Positions 51,309 through 59,271 of a stretch of DNA of 64,000 nucleotides are shown here, in pieces. The stretch covers positions 1-64,000 of the forward strand of contig JAUJPC010000002.1 of assembly GCA_030447305.1 (NCBI GenBank), read 5' to 3'. The notes beneath the pieces are model-generated. The model was not told the DNA's origin, did not search any database, and worked only from the letters and a program-made list of their open reading frames with translations. The number at the start of each line of letters is the position of its first letter. Position 1 is the first letter of the stretch. The translations under genes were made by a program, and so were the position numbers. Source of the DNA: Actinomycetota bacterium. GTDB lineage: Bacteria > Actinomycetota > CADDZG01 > JAHWKV01.

Positions 51309-52951
51309 ATGCTCTCCGGTGCGATGACACCCAACAGATCCAGTGTGTTCGCAAGTATCTGGCGGGTTCCCTCCACCAGCCAAAGGCGGGCCCGGCTGAG
51401 CTCGGCATCGTCGCTCAGAACCCGGCAGTCCCGGTAGAAGGCACTGAACACGGATGCCAGGGCCTGAGCGTAGTGGGTAAGGCGGTGTGGGGCTCGATCG
51501 CGGGCGGAATCCTCGATGAGATCAGGGAACTCGGAGAGCTTGCGGATCAACGTCGACTCGGCCTCATGGGTCAACAGGCCAAAGTCGGCGTCGTCCACTG
51601 CGACCAGATCGGCACCCTGCTCTCGAGCGTTGCGCAGGATCGAGCAGGCGCGTGCATGCTGGTATTGAACGTAATAAACGGGGTTCTCCTGCGACTCGGA
51701 CTTCACCAGATCCAGGTCGAAGTCGATGGTCGCGTCGATGCTGCGGCTCACCAACGTGAACCGTGCTGCGTCGACCCCCACCTCATTGATCAGCTCGTCG
51801 ATCGTCACTATGGTCCCCGCTCGCTTCGACATCTTGGCCGCCTCGCCGCCCGAGATGAAGTTCACCAGCTGCTGCAACAGAATTTCCACGGACTGGGTAA
51901 TGCCCAGAGCTTTGGCCGCGGCCTGGAGGCCCGCCACGTTGCCGTGGTGGTCGGCCCCCCACACATACATGATGCGGTCGAAACCCCGGGACGCCTTATC
52001 GAGCAGATAGGCGACATCCGCAGCCAGGTAGGTGGTGCTGGAGTGGGAATCCGAGCGCACCAGCACCTGGTCACGGGCAGCTCCTAGCTCGCTGGAGCGA
52101 AACCACAGCGCTCCTTCCTTCTCGTAGGTGTGCCCGCCTTCGGTCAGGCGCTTGATTCCCTCCTGCACCTTTCCCGACTCGTGAAGTGACGACTCGTACA
52201 TCCAGTTGTCGAAGTGAACTCGGAAGGTTTGCAGCGTCCGTCGGTGGCTCTCCACCATCCGGTCGGTCCCGATTCGGCCGATACGGACCGGGTCATCCGT
52301 CAGACTATCTGCGTACTCGGTGGCCAGCTCTCCACCTAGCTCCGCAAGGTACTCCCCCTGATAGCCGTCGCCGGGAACCGCCGCCTCCCGGCCGAGCGCT
52401 TGCAGGTAGCGGGCATGCAGTGACCGCGAGAACAGCTCCATCTGCCTGCCGGAGTCGTTGACGTAGTACTCGGTGGAGACGTCGTATCCGGCCGCGGCAA
52501 GCAGGCGCGCCAGCGCGTCCCCGTATGCGGCGTTGCGGCCGGAGCCCACGTGCAGGGGGCCGGTGGGGTTGGCGGAGACGAACTCGATCTGAACCCTCTC
52601 CTTTTTTGCAGGCGCTCTCCCAAAGGCGGACCTGCGGGCAGCGATGTCCTTGATCGTCAGGCCGAGCCACCCCCTGGCCAGATGGAAGTTGATGAAGCCC
52701 GGACCGGCGACCTCCGCTCTGTCCACAAGCTCCGATTCGGGAAGGGCGGCAACCAGCCGCTCGGCCAGCGTCCGGGGCGGCATATTGGACCCTCTAGCGA
52801 GAACCAGTGGCAGGTTAGTCGAGAACTCTCCGTGTTCGGGGCGGGCGGGGCGCGTCAACTCGACCGCCGCCGAATGGGCGGGAAGGGTTCCGGCGGTACG
52901 CAGCTTGTCGAGCCCGGCCTCCAGGAGACCGGTGAGATGACCGGTAATCAT
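51305..52951 (-). CDS. argS: arginyl-tRNA synthetase
   Basis: 548 aa class I synthetase. The HIGH-like site is NPTGPLHVGSGRNAAYGD (the second His of HVGH is replaced by Ser). The KMSKS-like site is AAKMSKRAGTIVT. The N-terminal Add-1 domain and the C-terminal DALR anticodon-binding domain (PHRLTHYAQALASVFSAFYR) are complete. It charges tRNA-Arg; a tRNA-Arg(CCG) gene lies 484 bp away on the opposite strand. Confidence 0.96.
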   Translation of the reverse strand: MITGHLTGLLEAGLDKLRTAGTLPAHSAAVELTRPARPEHGEFSTNLPLVLARGSNMPPRTLAERLVAALPESELVDRAEVAGPGFINFHLARGWLGLTIKDIAARRSAFGRAPAKKERVQIEFVSANPTGPLHVGSGRNAAYGDALARLLAAAGYDVSTEYYVNDSGRQMELFSRSLHARYLQALGREAAVPGDGYQGEYLAELGGELATEYADSLTDDPVRIGRIGTDRMVESHRRTLQTFRVHFDNWMYESSLHESGKVQEGIKRLTEGGHTYEKEGALWFRSSELGAARDQVLVRSDSHSSTTYLAADVAYLLDKASRGFDRIMYVWGADHHGNVAGLQAAAKALGITQSVEILLQQLVNFISGGEAAKMSKRAGTIVTIDELINEVGVDAARFTLVSRSIDATIDFDLDLVKSESQENPVYYVQYQHARACSILRNAREQGADLVAVDDADFGLLTHEAESTLIRKLSEFPDLIEDSARDRAPHRLTHYAQALASVFSAFYRDCRVLSDDAELSRARLWLVEGTRQILANTLDLLGVIAPESM

Positions 52952-53365
52952 CTAGATCCCCGGACGCGAATCGGGGCCCGAATAATCGCCGCTCAGAATA
53001 ACGGCGATCAGGTCGAGCAGCTCAACCGGCTCGAACGGCTTGGTGACGTACGCGGCCACTCCAGACTCGTATCCTCTTTTCAAGTCGGCCTGCTGAGCTC
53101 GTGCGGAGAGGAAGATCACAGGGATCCCCGCCGTTCGGGGATCCTTCAGAAGCTCCGCCCGGGCGGTCCACCCGTCCATCCGGGGCATCATGATGTCCAG
53201 GATCACCAGATCCGGATGTTGCTGGGTAGCCCGCTCCACCGCCTCCAGGCCGTCGGCGGCGGAGATGACATCGTAGCCCTCAAACGCCAGATTTACCTGA
53301 AGAAGCTCGATGATGACCGGGTCATCGTCGGTGATCAGGATCGTGTGGCGGGGCCCGGGGTTCAC
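52952..53365 (-). CDS. single-domain response regulator
   Basis: 137 aa CheY-like receiver: acidic pocket TDDDP, phospho-acceptor Asp in LVILDIMMPRMDGW, switch Ser in VIFLSARAQ and Lys in YVTKPFEP. No output domain is present and no histidine kinase is adjacent. It ends one base before argS begins. It may act by protein contact, as CheY and Spo0F do. Confidence 0.93.
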   Translation of the reverse strand: MNPGPRHTILITDDDPVIIELLQVNLAFEGYDVISAADGLEAVERATQQHPDLVILDIMMPRMDGWTARAELLKDPRTAGIPVIFLSARAQQADLKRGYESGVAAYVTKPFEPVELLDLIAVILSGDYSGPDSRPGI

Positions 53366-53389
53366 GTTCCTTCGATTCTAGCCGGGGCC

Positions 53390-53420
53390 TTGTCCTACCT
53401 CCCGGACCGGCAAGTACAAT
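53390..53420 (+). promoter_or_regulatory. promoter of tRNA-Arg
   Basis: TTGTCC (53390-53395) and TACAAT (53415-53420) are separated by 19 bp and lie 14 nt before the tRNA gene. Confidence 0.5.
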
Positions 53421-53434
53421 TGGTTGCGATCCCC

Positions 53435-53507
53435 GCCCTCGTAGCTCAGGGGATAGAGCGTTCGCCTCCGGAGCGAAAGGCCGCAGGTTCGAATCCTGCC
53501 GGGGGCA
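53435..53507 (+). tRNA. tRNA-Arg(CCG)
   Basis: A 73-nt cloverleaf. The acceptor arms are GCCCTCG and CGGGGGC (with one G-T pair), followed by discriminator A. The D-arm is GCTC/GAGC, the anticodon arm TTCGC/GCGAA with loop CTCCGGA and anticodon CCG, and the T-arm is CAGG-TTCGAAT-CCTG. CCA is not encoded. It reads CGG codons, which are common in this high-GC genome. Confidence 0.95.
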
Positions 53508-53626
53508 CATTTGCAGACCCTGATGAGAGCTTAATCGAGCCGATTTCCGAGTGTGCGGCTTCGCAAGCCGGGTCGCGGCCGGATCCCCCCGTTGCCTTCC
53601 CTGCGCCTGAGAAGACGATGTTGTAA
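53508..53626 (+). other. spacer after the tRNA
   Basis: No gene is seen here. A short perfect hairpin CGGCTT-CGC-AAGCCG (53556-53570) may help end the tRNA transcript. Confidence 0.3.
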
Positions 53627-54319
53627 GTGCCCCAGCTTGGTCTCTTTACGGAAGCCACTCGCGGTTCGTTCATCCTCACGCCACTGGCAGTCTCCTGCAG
53701 ACGGAGCATCCCGGACCTCAATGCGCGCGTTGGCGACCATTTCACGGGGAGGAGCAGTACAGGGCATAGGGCCACCTACTCGACAGCGTCAGGACCGGCG
53801 GGACCGCTTTCGAGCGCCAGTTCGGCATGGAGTATTTCGCTTACCTTGCCGAAACCGCATGCCGATCGAGTGTTCAGGAAGGCGATGGTCAGGTGCGCAA
53901 ATCACTCGCCAGCGCGGTCGAGGCCTACGATCTCTCAGTTCACAACCGTGGTTGGCGTGAGGCGGTTGCGGTACTTTCCTGGCGGCTCTCTTGCGGTGAG
54001 CCGGATCGAAAGGGATCCTCTTCGATCAGCCGCACGGGATCGCTGCCGTCGGGGATCGGCTCATCGCATCCGATGTCGCGGACCGGCTGCGCGGCCGTCG
54101 GCGGCGACTTCTTCGTGAGGTCCCCAGGGCGGAGATGCGTACTTGCTCGACCGGATCCTGCATGCTGGGACGATGAAGAAGCACTGGGTGACATTCTCGA
54201 ACAGTGCCGATACCGGACCGCGCTAGCTGCTGGTGATCGAGCTGCTGCAGCCGGGTGAGGAGCCGTGCTTCGGGAAGCGGCTTGATCTACATATGCTCGT
54301 TCTGCTTGGTGCCCGCTAG
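53627..54319 (+). pseudogene. degraded family-2 O-methyltransferase (SAM-dependent)
   Basis: Family motifs occur in the right order but in different frames. They are LFTEATRGSFILTPLA (from 53645), HFTGR with an EEQYRA-like stretch (about 53740), FERQFGMEYFAYLAE (about 53810-53860), VGGDFFV (about 54090), WDDEEALGDILEQCR (about 54165-54210) and, finally, LLVIELLQPGEEPCFGKRLD then LHMLVLLGAR with the stop at 54317-54319. Several frameshifts and internal losses are needed to explain this, so it is a true pseudogene. It directly follows tRNA-Arg, a typical site for acquired DNA. The intact enzyme would methylate a hydroxyl of a secondary metabolite or carotenoid-type substrate. Confidence 0.78.
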
Positions 54320-54322
54320 CTG

Positions 54323-54853
54323 CTACCGGCCAGCGTCTAGCTGGCCGCGAGTAGCTCCGTCAGGGAACCTCTTGGTGTGAACGTTGACGTAGAAGCCGCT
54401 GGGGTTCTGAGTGATCTCGTTGATCACCTGCTCCTCAGCCGTCACACAGTCCGGCTTCACGCTCTTGGCCTCCGACTGGAACCTCACGACGATTGGTCCG
54501 TTCACGCCGGTGACTCCTCGATGGATGTGCGCCCCGGTGATCTCCGCATCGGCCGGGGTTGAGATATTGAGGGATGGACAGGCGGTCCCCTGGTCTGCAT
54601 TGATCGTCACCGTTCCGGAGCCCTCCATGCCAGAGTCTGCCGGAGGAACCTCATTGTTGCCCGAAAGGGTTACCTGGAACTGTCCTGCTTGAGCGGCCGG
54701 GGACACGGTCGGAGAGGCTGTGGCGGTAGGACTGGCCGTCGCTGTCGGGCTTTGGGGTACCTCGGGGGTTTCGCCCTGGCCCCCGTCACATCCTGCGAGT
54801 AGCACAGCTGCCACTACTACCGCTATCGCAAACCGGGCTTCCCTCGACTTCAT
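54323..54853 (-). CDS. CHRD-domain lipoprotein
   Basis: 176 aa from the ATG at 54853, preceded by GAGGGAG. A lipoprotein signal peptide has the lipobox VLLAGC. A Thr/Ala/Ser/Pro linker (repeated TATASP) leads to a CHRD domain with GNNEVPPADSGMEGSGTVTI, ITGAHIHRGVTGVNGPIVV and the closing YVNVHTKRFPDGATRGQL. Such domains occur in exported proteins of unknown function. It is convergent with the methyltransferase pseudogene. Confidence 0.87.
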   Translation of the reverse strand: MKSREARFAIAVVVAAVLLAGCDGGQGETPEVPQSPTATASPTATASPTVSPAAQAGQFQVTLSGNNEVPPADSGMEGSGTVTINADQGTACPSLNISTPADAEITGAHIHRGVTGVNGPIVVRFQSEAKSVKPDCVTAEEQVINEITQNPSGFYVNVHTKRFPDGATRGQLDAGR

Positions 54854-54906
54854 CTCGACCACTCCCTCTACTGTTTCCTCGCCACATTTTCACCAAGCTG
54901 GAGTGA

Positions 54907-55724
54907 GAAGTAAAGCGGAACTACGGCACGACAGTCGACTTCGAGACTCCCGTGAACGTCGATGGTTTGGCCAAGGTCGTACAGGTTTCCGCCGGACTTC
55001 TGCACAGTCTGGCTCTGGACGGAAATGCAGACGTCCGGGCCTGGGGCTACAACGCACTCGGCATGCTGGGCAACGGAGACACCACAGACCAGAACGTGCC
55101 CGTAAAGGTTGCGGAGCTGACCAATGTGAAGGCTATTTCTGCAGAGGGCTTCACAGTCTCGCCTTAAAGGAAGATGGAACGGTTTGGTCCTGGGGTTACA
55201 ACGCCTACGGCCAGCTCGGTACTGGCACCACCATCGACAGAACCCTGCCGGTGACGGTCACCAACCTGACCGGCCCCAGCATGTTGTCGGCCGGATACAT
55301 GCACAACCTGGCGCTCAAGGGGGGCAAAGCGACGGCCTGGGGTTGGAATGTCCTCGGGCAGCTCGGCGACGCAACCACGTCTGACCGCTTCAAGCCGGTT
55401 GCAGTAAAGAATCTGACGGCCGTGAGCTCTGTGTCGGCTGGACTGCTTCACAGCGCTGCGGCCGGCAAGTTCGACACCATCGAGCCGGTCCTCGCACTGC
55501 CCGCCGATATCACCACGGAGGCGACAGGAAGCACCGGAGCGACTGTGGACTACGAAGCAACAGCTACCGACGCGGTAGATGGTGCAGTTGACGTCAACTG
55601 CCTGCCGCCCTCTGGCTCGGCGTTTGGCGTAAAGGAAACCGTGGTCAGCTGCACGGCCGTCGACGCGGCCGGAAACACCAACGAGGGTTCCTTCACCGTC
55701 ACGGTGATAGCCAGGGAGGTGTAA
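54907..55724 (+). pseudogene. RCC1-repeat/HYR-domain protein gene, 5'-truncated and frameshifted
   Basis: From 54907 one frame (no start codon or signal peptide) reads TPVNVDGLAKVVQVSAGLLH, LALDGNADVRAWGYNALGML and VPVKVAELTNVKAISAEG. Near 55148 the frame shifts by one base, and the other frame continues LHSLALKEDGTVWSWGYNAY through two more RCC1 blades to VSAGLLHSAA. A HYR-like domain ends the protein (DAVDGAVDVNCLPPSGSAFG and CTAVDAAGNTNEGSFTVTV). The stop upstream of 54907 and the absence of a start show that the 5' end is lost. Confidence 0.75.
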
Positions 55725-55766
55725 CCAGGCGGTATCTCAAGCCGGCGAACCCGGCGAAATGCAAGA

Positions 55767-55840
55767 CAGTGGCCTGTGGGAATCTTTCCGCAGACCACTG
55801 GCGACTCCTGTGGGAATCTTTCCGCAGACCACTGGCGACT
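55767..55840. repeat. 34-bp tandem direct repeat with hairpin
   Basis: CCTGTGGGAATCTTTCCGCA and the following GACCACTGGCGACT occur twice without spacing (55773-55806 and 55807-55840), identical at all 34 positions. The first copy with its flank also forms an inverted repeat, CAGTGGCCTGTGG (55767-55779) against CCGCAGACCACTG (55788-55800). It lies between convergent ends and could be a terminator. Confidence 0.75.
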
Positions 55841-55926
55841 AAGGAGTGCGCCCGGTCAAGTGGCCGGACATTTGTTAGACACGGGTGCCACCGTGCCGTT
55901 ATCTAAGCCAACGCAGTCTCAACTCT

Positions 55927-56283
55927 CTACTTCAGCGGCGGAGGCTCCTTGCCCGCATCGTTCAGGTGCTGGGCGAGATGATTGTAAATCCTCCTTCTGT
56001 CCTTTTCCGGGATGCTGGCGCCTCCACGGGCCCCGTTGAGCACCCCGATTGCGCTGGCTGCGGCTCTCACGTTGGCCGGTCCCACGCTACCGTCGCCGGT
56101 GACCTCGTGGTGGATGAACTTATAGGCCGATTTGGTGGAGGGGTCGGCATCCCCGTCCACCCAGCCGTGCGCCTGCCGAAGCTTGCGCTCATCATCACCC
56201 AGCTTTTTCTGAGCCTTGGGTCCGCTCCACGGGCGGTCTGACGTCTCCGTGCCGTGGGGCCCAATTGGTCCGCTCTCGGCCAT
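55927..56283 (-). CDS. DUF6582-like hypothetical protein
   Basis: 118 aa with a strong GGAGGATCGAC ribosome site before the ATG at 56283. The core reads ERKLRQAHGWVDGDADPSTK, SAYKFIHHEVTGDGSVGPAN and GGASIPEKDRRRIYNHLAQH. It resembles a domain found alone in actinobacteria and attached to some phage prohead proteases. The function is unknown. No phage genes are nearby apart from the holin-like protein, which is a cellular family. Confidence 0.62.
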   Translation of the reverse strand: MAESGPIGPHGTETSDRPWSGPKAQKKLGDDERKLRQAHGWVDGDADPSTKSAYKFIHHEVTGDGSVGPANVRAAASAIGVLNGARGGASIPEKDRRRIYNHLAQHLNDAGKEPPPLK

Positions 56284-56498
56284 GTCGATCCTCCGTTCGT
56301 TTAGGAGTTCGTTGAGGAGTGTGAAGACTTTTCTTACCCTTTTCTCGGCGCTCCAATTCGCAAGGAAACCAACATTCCGGGATTCGGTCCGAAATACCTA
56401 CCGAGGGTTCGGACGGAGTGCTGTTGGGAAAAGAACTGTCAACCTTTCGCTTCGGGCCATGGAGCGCTGCAATGAATACAACCCATTAGGAGGTGCCG

Positions 56499-57134
56499 GT
56501 GGCTGAACAGGGTGGTGTCCGAGGTCTTTTGGACCCGGACCTTGTAGACAAACTCAAAGAGATCTCTGATGACACCAAGCGGCTTGTCCAGCAGGAGGTC
56601 CAGCTGGCTAAGGCAGAGATCATGCAGAAGGTGGACCTGGTAAAGGACGACCTCCAGCAGACCGCGGCCCAGGTCTCGCACGAGGTGCAACAGACCAAGG
56701 CCGAGCTAGTTGAGGTCGGCAAGAAGGCGGGCATCGGCGCCGGGCTGTTCAGCGGTGCGGGGCTGTTTGGCCTTGCTGCCTTCGCCACCCTGACGGCCGC
56801 TTTGGTGGCCGGCCTGGCGGAGTTCATGCCAACATGGGTAAGCGCCCTTATCGTGACCGTACTGTACGGAATCGCTGCAGGCATTCTGGCGATGGCGGGC
56901 AAGTCTAAGGTTCAGCAGGCAAGCGATCAGCTTCCGGCGGCCACCCAGCACGTGACCAACGTGAAGGACGCGGTGACCTCGGCCAAGGACAGAATTCAGC
57001 AGGATGTCCCCCTGGCGCCCGAGATGACCATCGACTCGCTCAAGCAGTCCAAGGATCAGCTTGCGGACGCCTGGAAGCGCGGCAGCACCGAAAATGAGCT
57101 CCCGGGGCAGTCGCCGGGTGAGAAGCAGGATTGA
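56499..57134 (+). CDS. actinobacterial holin-superfamily (phage_holin_3_6/DUF1469-like) membrane protein
   Basis: 211 aa from GTG at 56499; TTAGGAGG stands 5 nt before it, which rules out the GTG at 56493. A charged coiled-coil N-terminus (LVDKLKEISDDTKRLVQQEV and onward) is followed by two membrane helices (about 80-105 and 112-134) and a soluble tail. Despite the name, such proteins are chromosomal and membrane-associated in actinobacteria. It overlaps the frame of the DUF3618 gene, which begins 77 nt later. Confidence 0.75.
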   Translation: MAEQGGVRGLLDPDLVDKLKEISDDTKRLVQQEVQLAKAEIMQKVDLVKDDLQQTAAQVSHEVQQTKAELVEVGKKAGIGAGLFSGAGLFGLAAFATLTAALVAGLAEFMPTWVSALIVTVLYGIAAGILAMAGKSKVQQASDQLPAATQHVTNVKDAVTSAKDRIQQDVPLAPEMTIDSLKQSKDQLADAWKRGSTENELPGQSPGEKQD

Positions 57135-57211
57135 GACACCCTGTCGTCAGCTCAACGGTCGTCGAAGACCGGGACCTTGTCCAGATCGGTGAAGAGTTCC
57201 AGGAGGATCCT

Positions 57212-57745
57212 ATGAGTCAGCAACCACACGAAACGCGGGACCCCGAGGCGGTCCGAGAGCAGGTAGACGAGACTCGGGAGCAGCTTGCTGAAGATGTCGA
57301 GCACATTGCGTATCACAAGGCCCACATCAAGGAAGAGGTCAAGGATGCTCTGAAAAGGCAGGTGACCGATGCCAAGGACCAGCTCCTTGAGAATGTCACC
57401 GGCAAGAAGGAACACCTCAAAGAGGCAATGACCGAGAAAAAAGACCAGCTCAAGGGCACCGTCGCCGAGAAAAGGGAGGATTTTACGGACGCCGCCGCGG
57501 GAGGGGCCGGCGACGTAAAGCAGGTCGCCACTGAGAAAAGGGAAGAGCTCCTACAGGCGGCCTCCGAGAAGAAGGATGCGCTGATGGAAAAAGCTTCGGA
57601 GACAAAAGATGATCTCTCCGATACCCTCGACAAGGCGAAGGACAAGGTCACCGACGTCGTGGAAAGCGTAGGCCACCAGGCGAAGCAGAAGGTCTCCAGC
57701 GCGATCCACGGCCAGCCGGGAACTGCCGGTTCCGAGGAAGCGTGA
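57212..57745 (+). CDS. DUF3618-type protein with LEA-like helical repeats
   Basis: 177 aa from the ATG at 57212, which has AGGAGGATCCT in front. The DUF3618 segment is AVREQVDETREQLAEDVEHI. Lys/Glu-rich 11-residue-type repeats follow (KEHLKEAMTEKKDQLKGTVA, KREELLQAASEKKDALMEKA), which resemble late-embryogenesis/apolipoprotein-like amphipathic helices. No membrane segment is seen. It should act with the preceding membrane protein, perhaps in envelope stress or desiccation. Confidence 0.75.
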   Translation: MSQQPHETRDPEAVREQVDETREQLAEDVEHIAYHKAHIKEEVKDALKRQVTDAKDQLLENVTGKKEHLKEAMTEKKDQLKGTVAEKREDFTDAAAGGAGDVKQVATEKREELLQAASEKKDALMEKASETKDDLSDTLDKAKDKVTDVVESVGHQAKQKVSSAIHGQPGTAGSEEA

Positions 57746-57770
57746 CGAAACCCGCGGCGAGGCCTGAGCC

Positions 57771-58391
57771 TTAGCTCTCCTTCACGTACGACGCTGCGGT
57801 CTGAAGATCCCGGACGAAACCCTTCATCTCCAACCGCCGCGTTTCATCATCCCGAGACCGCAGGATCGATGAAGGGTGCACCGTCGCGATCACGGTCGGT
57901 GCCAGGTCGGAATCCACCGGCTCCCCTCTGTGCTGAGTCACCTTGAACGTAGGGCCCAGCAGAGCCTGGGCCGCGGTAGCGCCCAGGCACACGAGCAATC
58001 TGGGCTGCACCGTGGCAATCTCTTCGCGGAGCCAAGGAAGGCAGGCCTTGATCTCCTCGGCGTTCGGACGCTGGTGGATCCTGCGCTTTCCCCGGGGGGT
58101 CCACTTCAAATGCTTCACGACGTTGGTCACATAGACCTCGTCCCTGCGCAGCCCGGCTTCCTCCATCGCCTCATCCAGCAGCCGCCCTGCCGGCCCCACG
58201 AAGGGGGATCCCTCCCGGTCCTCCCGGTCCCCGGGCTGCTCTCCGACGAGCATCACGGCCGCCGGTACCGGACCCTGTCCAAAAACCGTCTGAGTGGCGT
58301 TCTGCCATAGATCACATCAGCGGCAGATCTTCGACGCTTCACGCAGCTCTTCCATGGAAGCGCCCGAGGGGATGAATTCGGTTGCCGTCAA
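57771..58391 (-). pseudogene. udgX: UdgX uracil-DNA glycosylase interrupted by an in-frame TGA
   Basis: The UdgX reading frame starts with TTG at 58391, overlapping the DUF72 stop by 4 nt. It reads ATEFIPSGASMEELREASKI-CR, then TGA (58319-58317), then CDLWQNATQTVFGQGP, MLVGEQPGDREDREGSPFVG and the UdgX hallmark KRRIHQRP, ending near IATVHPSSILRSRD. The TGA is inside the N-terminal CxxC that helps bind the 4Fe-4S cluster. Without readthrough, translation could only restart at the ATGATG near 58256, losing both N-terminal cysteines. Everything else is conserved, so the break is recent, recoded or an error. UdgX bonds covalently to DNA at uracil through the loop histidine. Confidence 0.78.
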
Positions 58392-59158
58392 GGTACGGGC
58401 ACCGGATCCGCCAGCGCGCGGCTGGGGTGAAGCCCCCTCTCCGCCGCCATCCCGGCGAAGCTGACGGCGTCCCGGATGGCACAGCAGCGGCCGTCGTTGT
58501 TGAAGTAGACGTATACGTCCTCGGCCGGGTGGAACTGCGCCGCCAGGGCGTCGGTCCAGCGGGAGAGACTTTCGTTTGGGTAGCAAGGGTGGGGATTGCC
58601 GTCCCCCTCGTGCATCCGCAGGTAGCCCCAGGAAGACGTCCGCCAGTCGGCTCCGAGGACCACCGACTTGCGGTCGGCCAGGCAGAATGCCGCATTCCGG
58701 CGTTCCAGAACCTGGCGAATCTCATCGGTGAACCAGGTGATGTGGCGAAACTCAACTGCCAGCCGGACATCCCCCGGGAAGGCCCGCAGGGTCTCCTCCA
58801 AGCGGCCGGCGTCGACCGGGAAGTTCGGCGGAAGCTGCAACAGGATCGGCCCCAGCTTGGGGCCCAGGCCCCCTGCGGCATCCATAAGTGTCTTGACGAT
58901 GGGGGCCGGCTCCTTCAGGCGTTTCAAGTGGGTGAGGTAGCGGTTGGCTTTCACCGTGACGATGAAGTCCTCCGGCGTCTGATTGCGCCACTTCTCGAAA
59001 GTTCTGCGCTCGGGCAGGCGGTAGAAGGTGTTGTTGACCTCCACGGTGGCGAAGCGCTCGCAGTAGTAGCGCAGCCATTGGGAGGTGGGCATCTCCTCGG
59101 GGTAGAAGCGGCCCTTCCAGTCGGCGTACTGCCAACCCGACGTCCCGATGTAGAGCAT
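58388..59158 (-). CDS. DUF72 (YecE-type) protein
   Basis: 256 aa TIM-barrel-like protein. Conserved parts are YIGTSGWQYADWKGRFYP, VEVNNTFYRLP, VKANRYLTHLKRL, GPILLQLPPNF, VEFRHITWF and VYVYFNNDGR. The biochemical function is not established. It is translationally coupled to udgX, an association seen in other actinobacteria, which hints at a shared repair context. Confidence 0.92.
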   Translation of the reverse strand: MLYIGTSGWQYADWKGRFYPEEMPTSQWLRYYCERFATVEVNNTFYRLPERRTFEKWRNQTPEDFIVTVKANRYLTHLKRLKEPAPIVKTLMDAAGGLGPKLGPILLQLPPNFPVDAGRLEETLRAFPGDVRLAVEFRHITWFTDEIRQVLERRNAAFCLADRKSVVLGADWRTSSWGYLRMHEGDGNPHPCYPNESLSRWTDALAAQFHPAEDVYVYFNNDGRCCAIRDAVSFAGMAAERGLHPSRALADPVPVP

Positions 59159-59271
59159 GGCAGTTGCTTACCCGGTGAAACGCCCGGTAACTCCCAACGA
59201 TTGCAAGTCGCCGGTTTTGCAGCGATCTGACCCGGGAAACCTACCGGGAACTCGAGCCGCCGGAGGACCGT

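Noticed and set aside
53435-55926. Integrated element with att sites at the tRNA
   Set aside because: No integrase and no visible repeat of the tRNA 3' end within the window; only decayed genes are seen.
28449-58319. Global reassignment of TGA to a sense codon
   Set aside because: Many intact genes in the window end with TGA at the expected place (thyX, herA, sbcC), so the two internal TGAs are local events.
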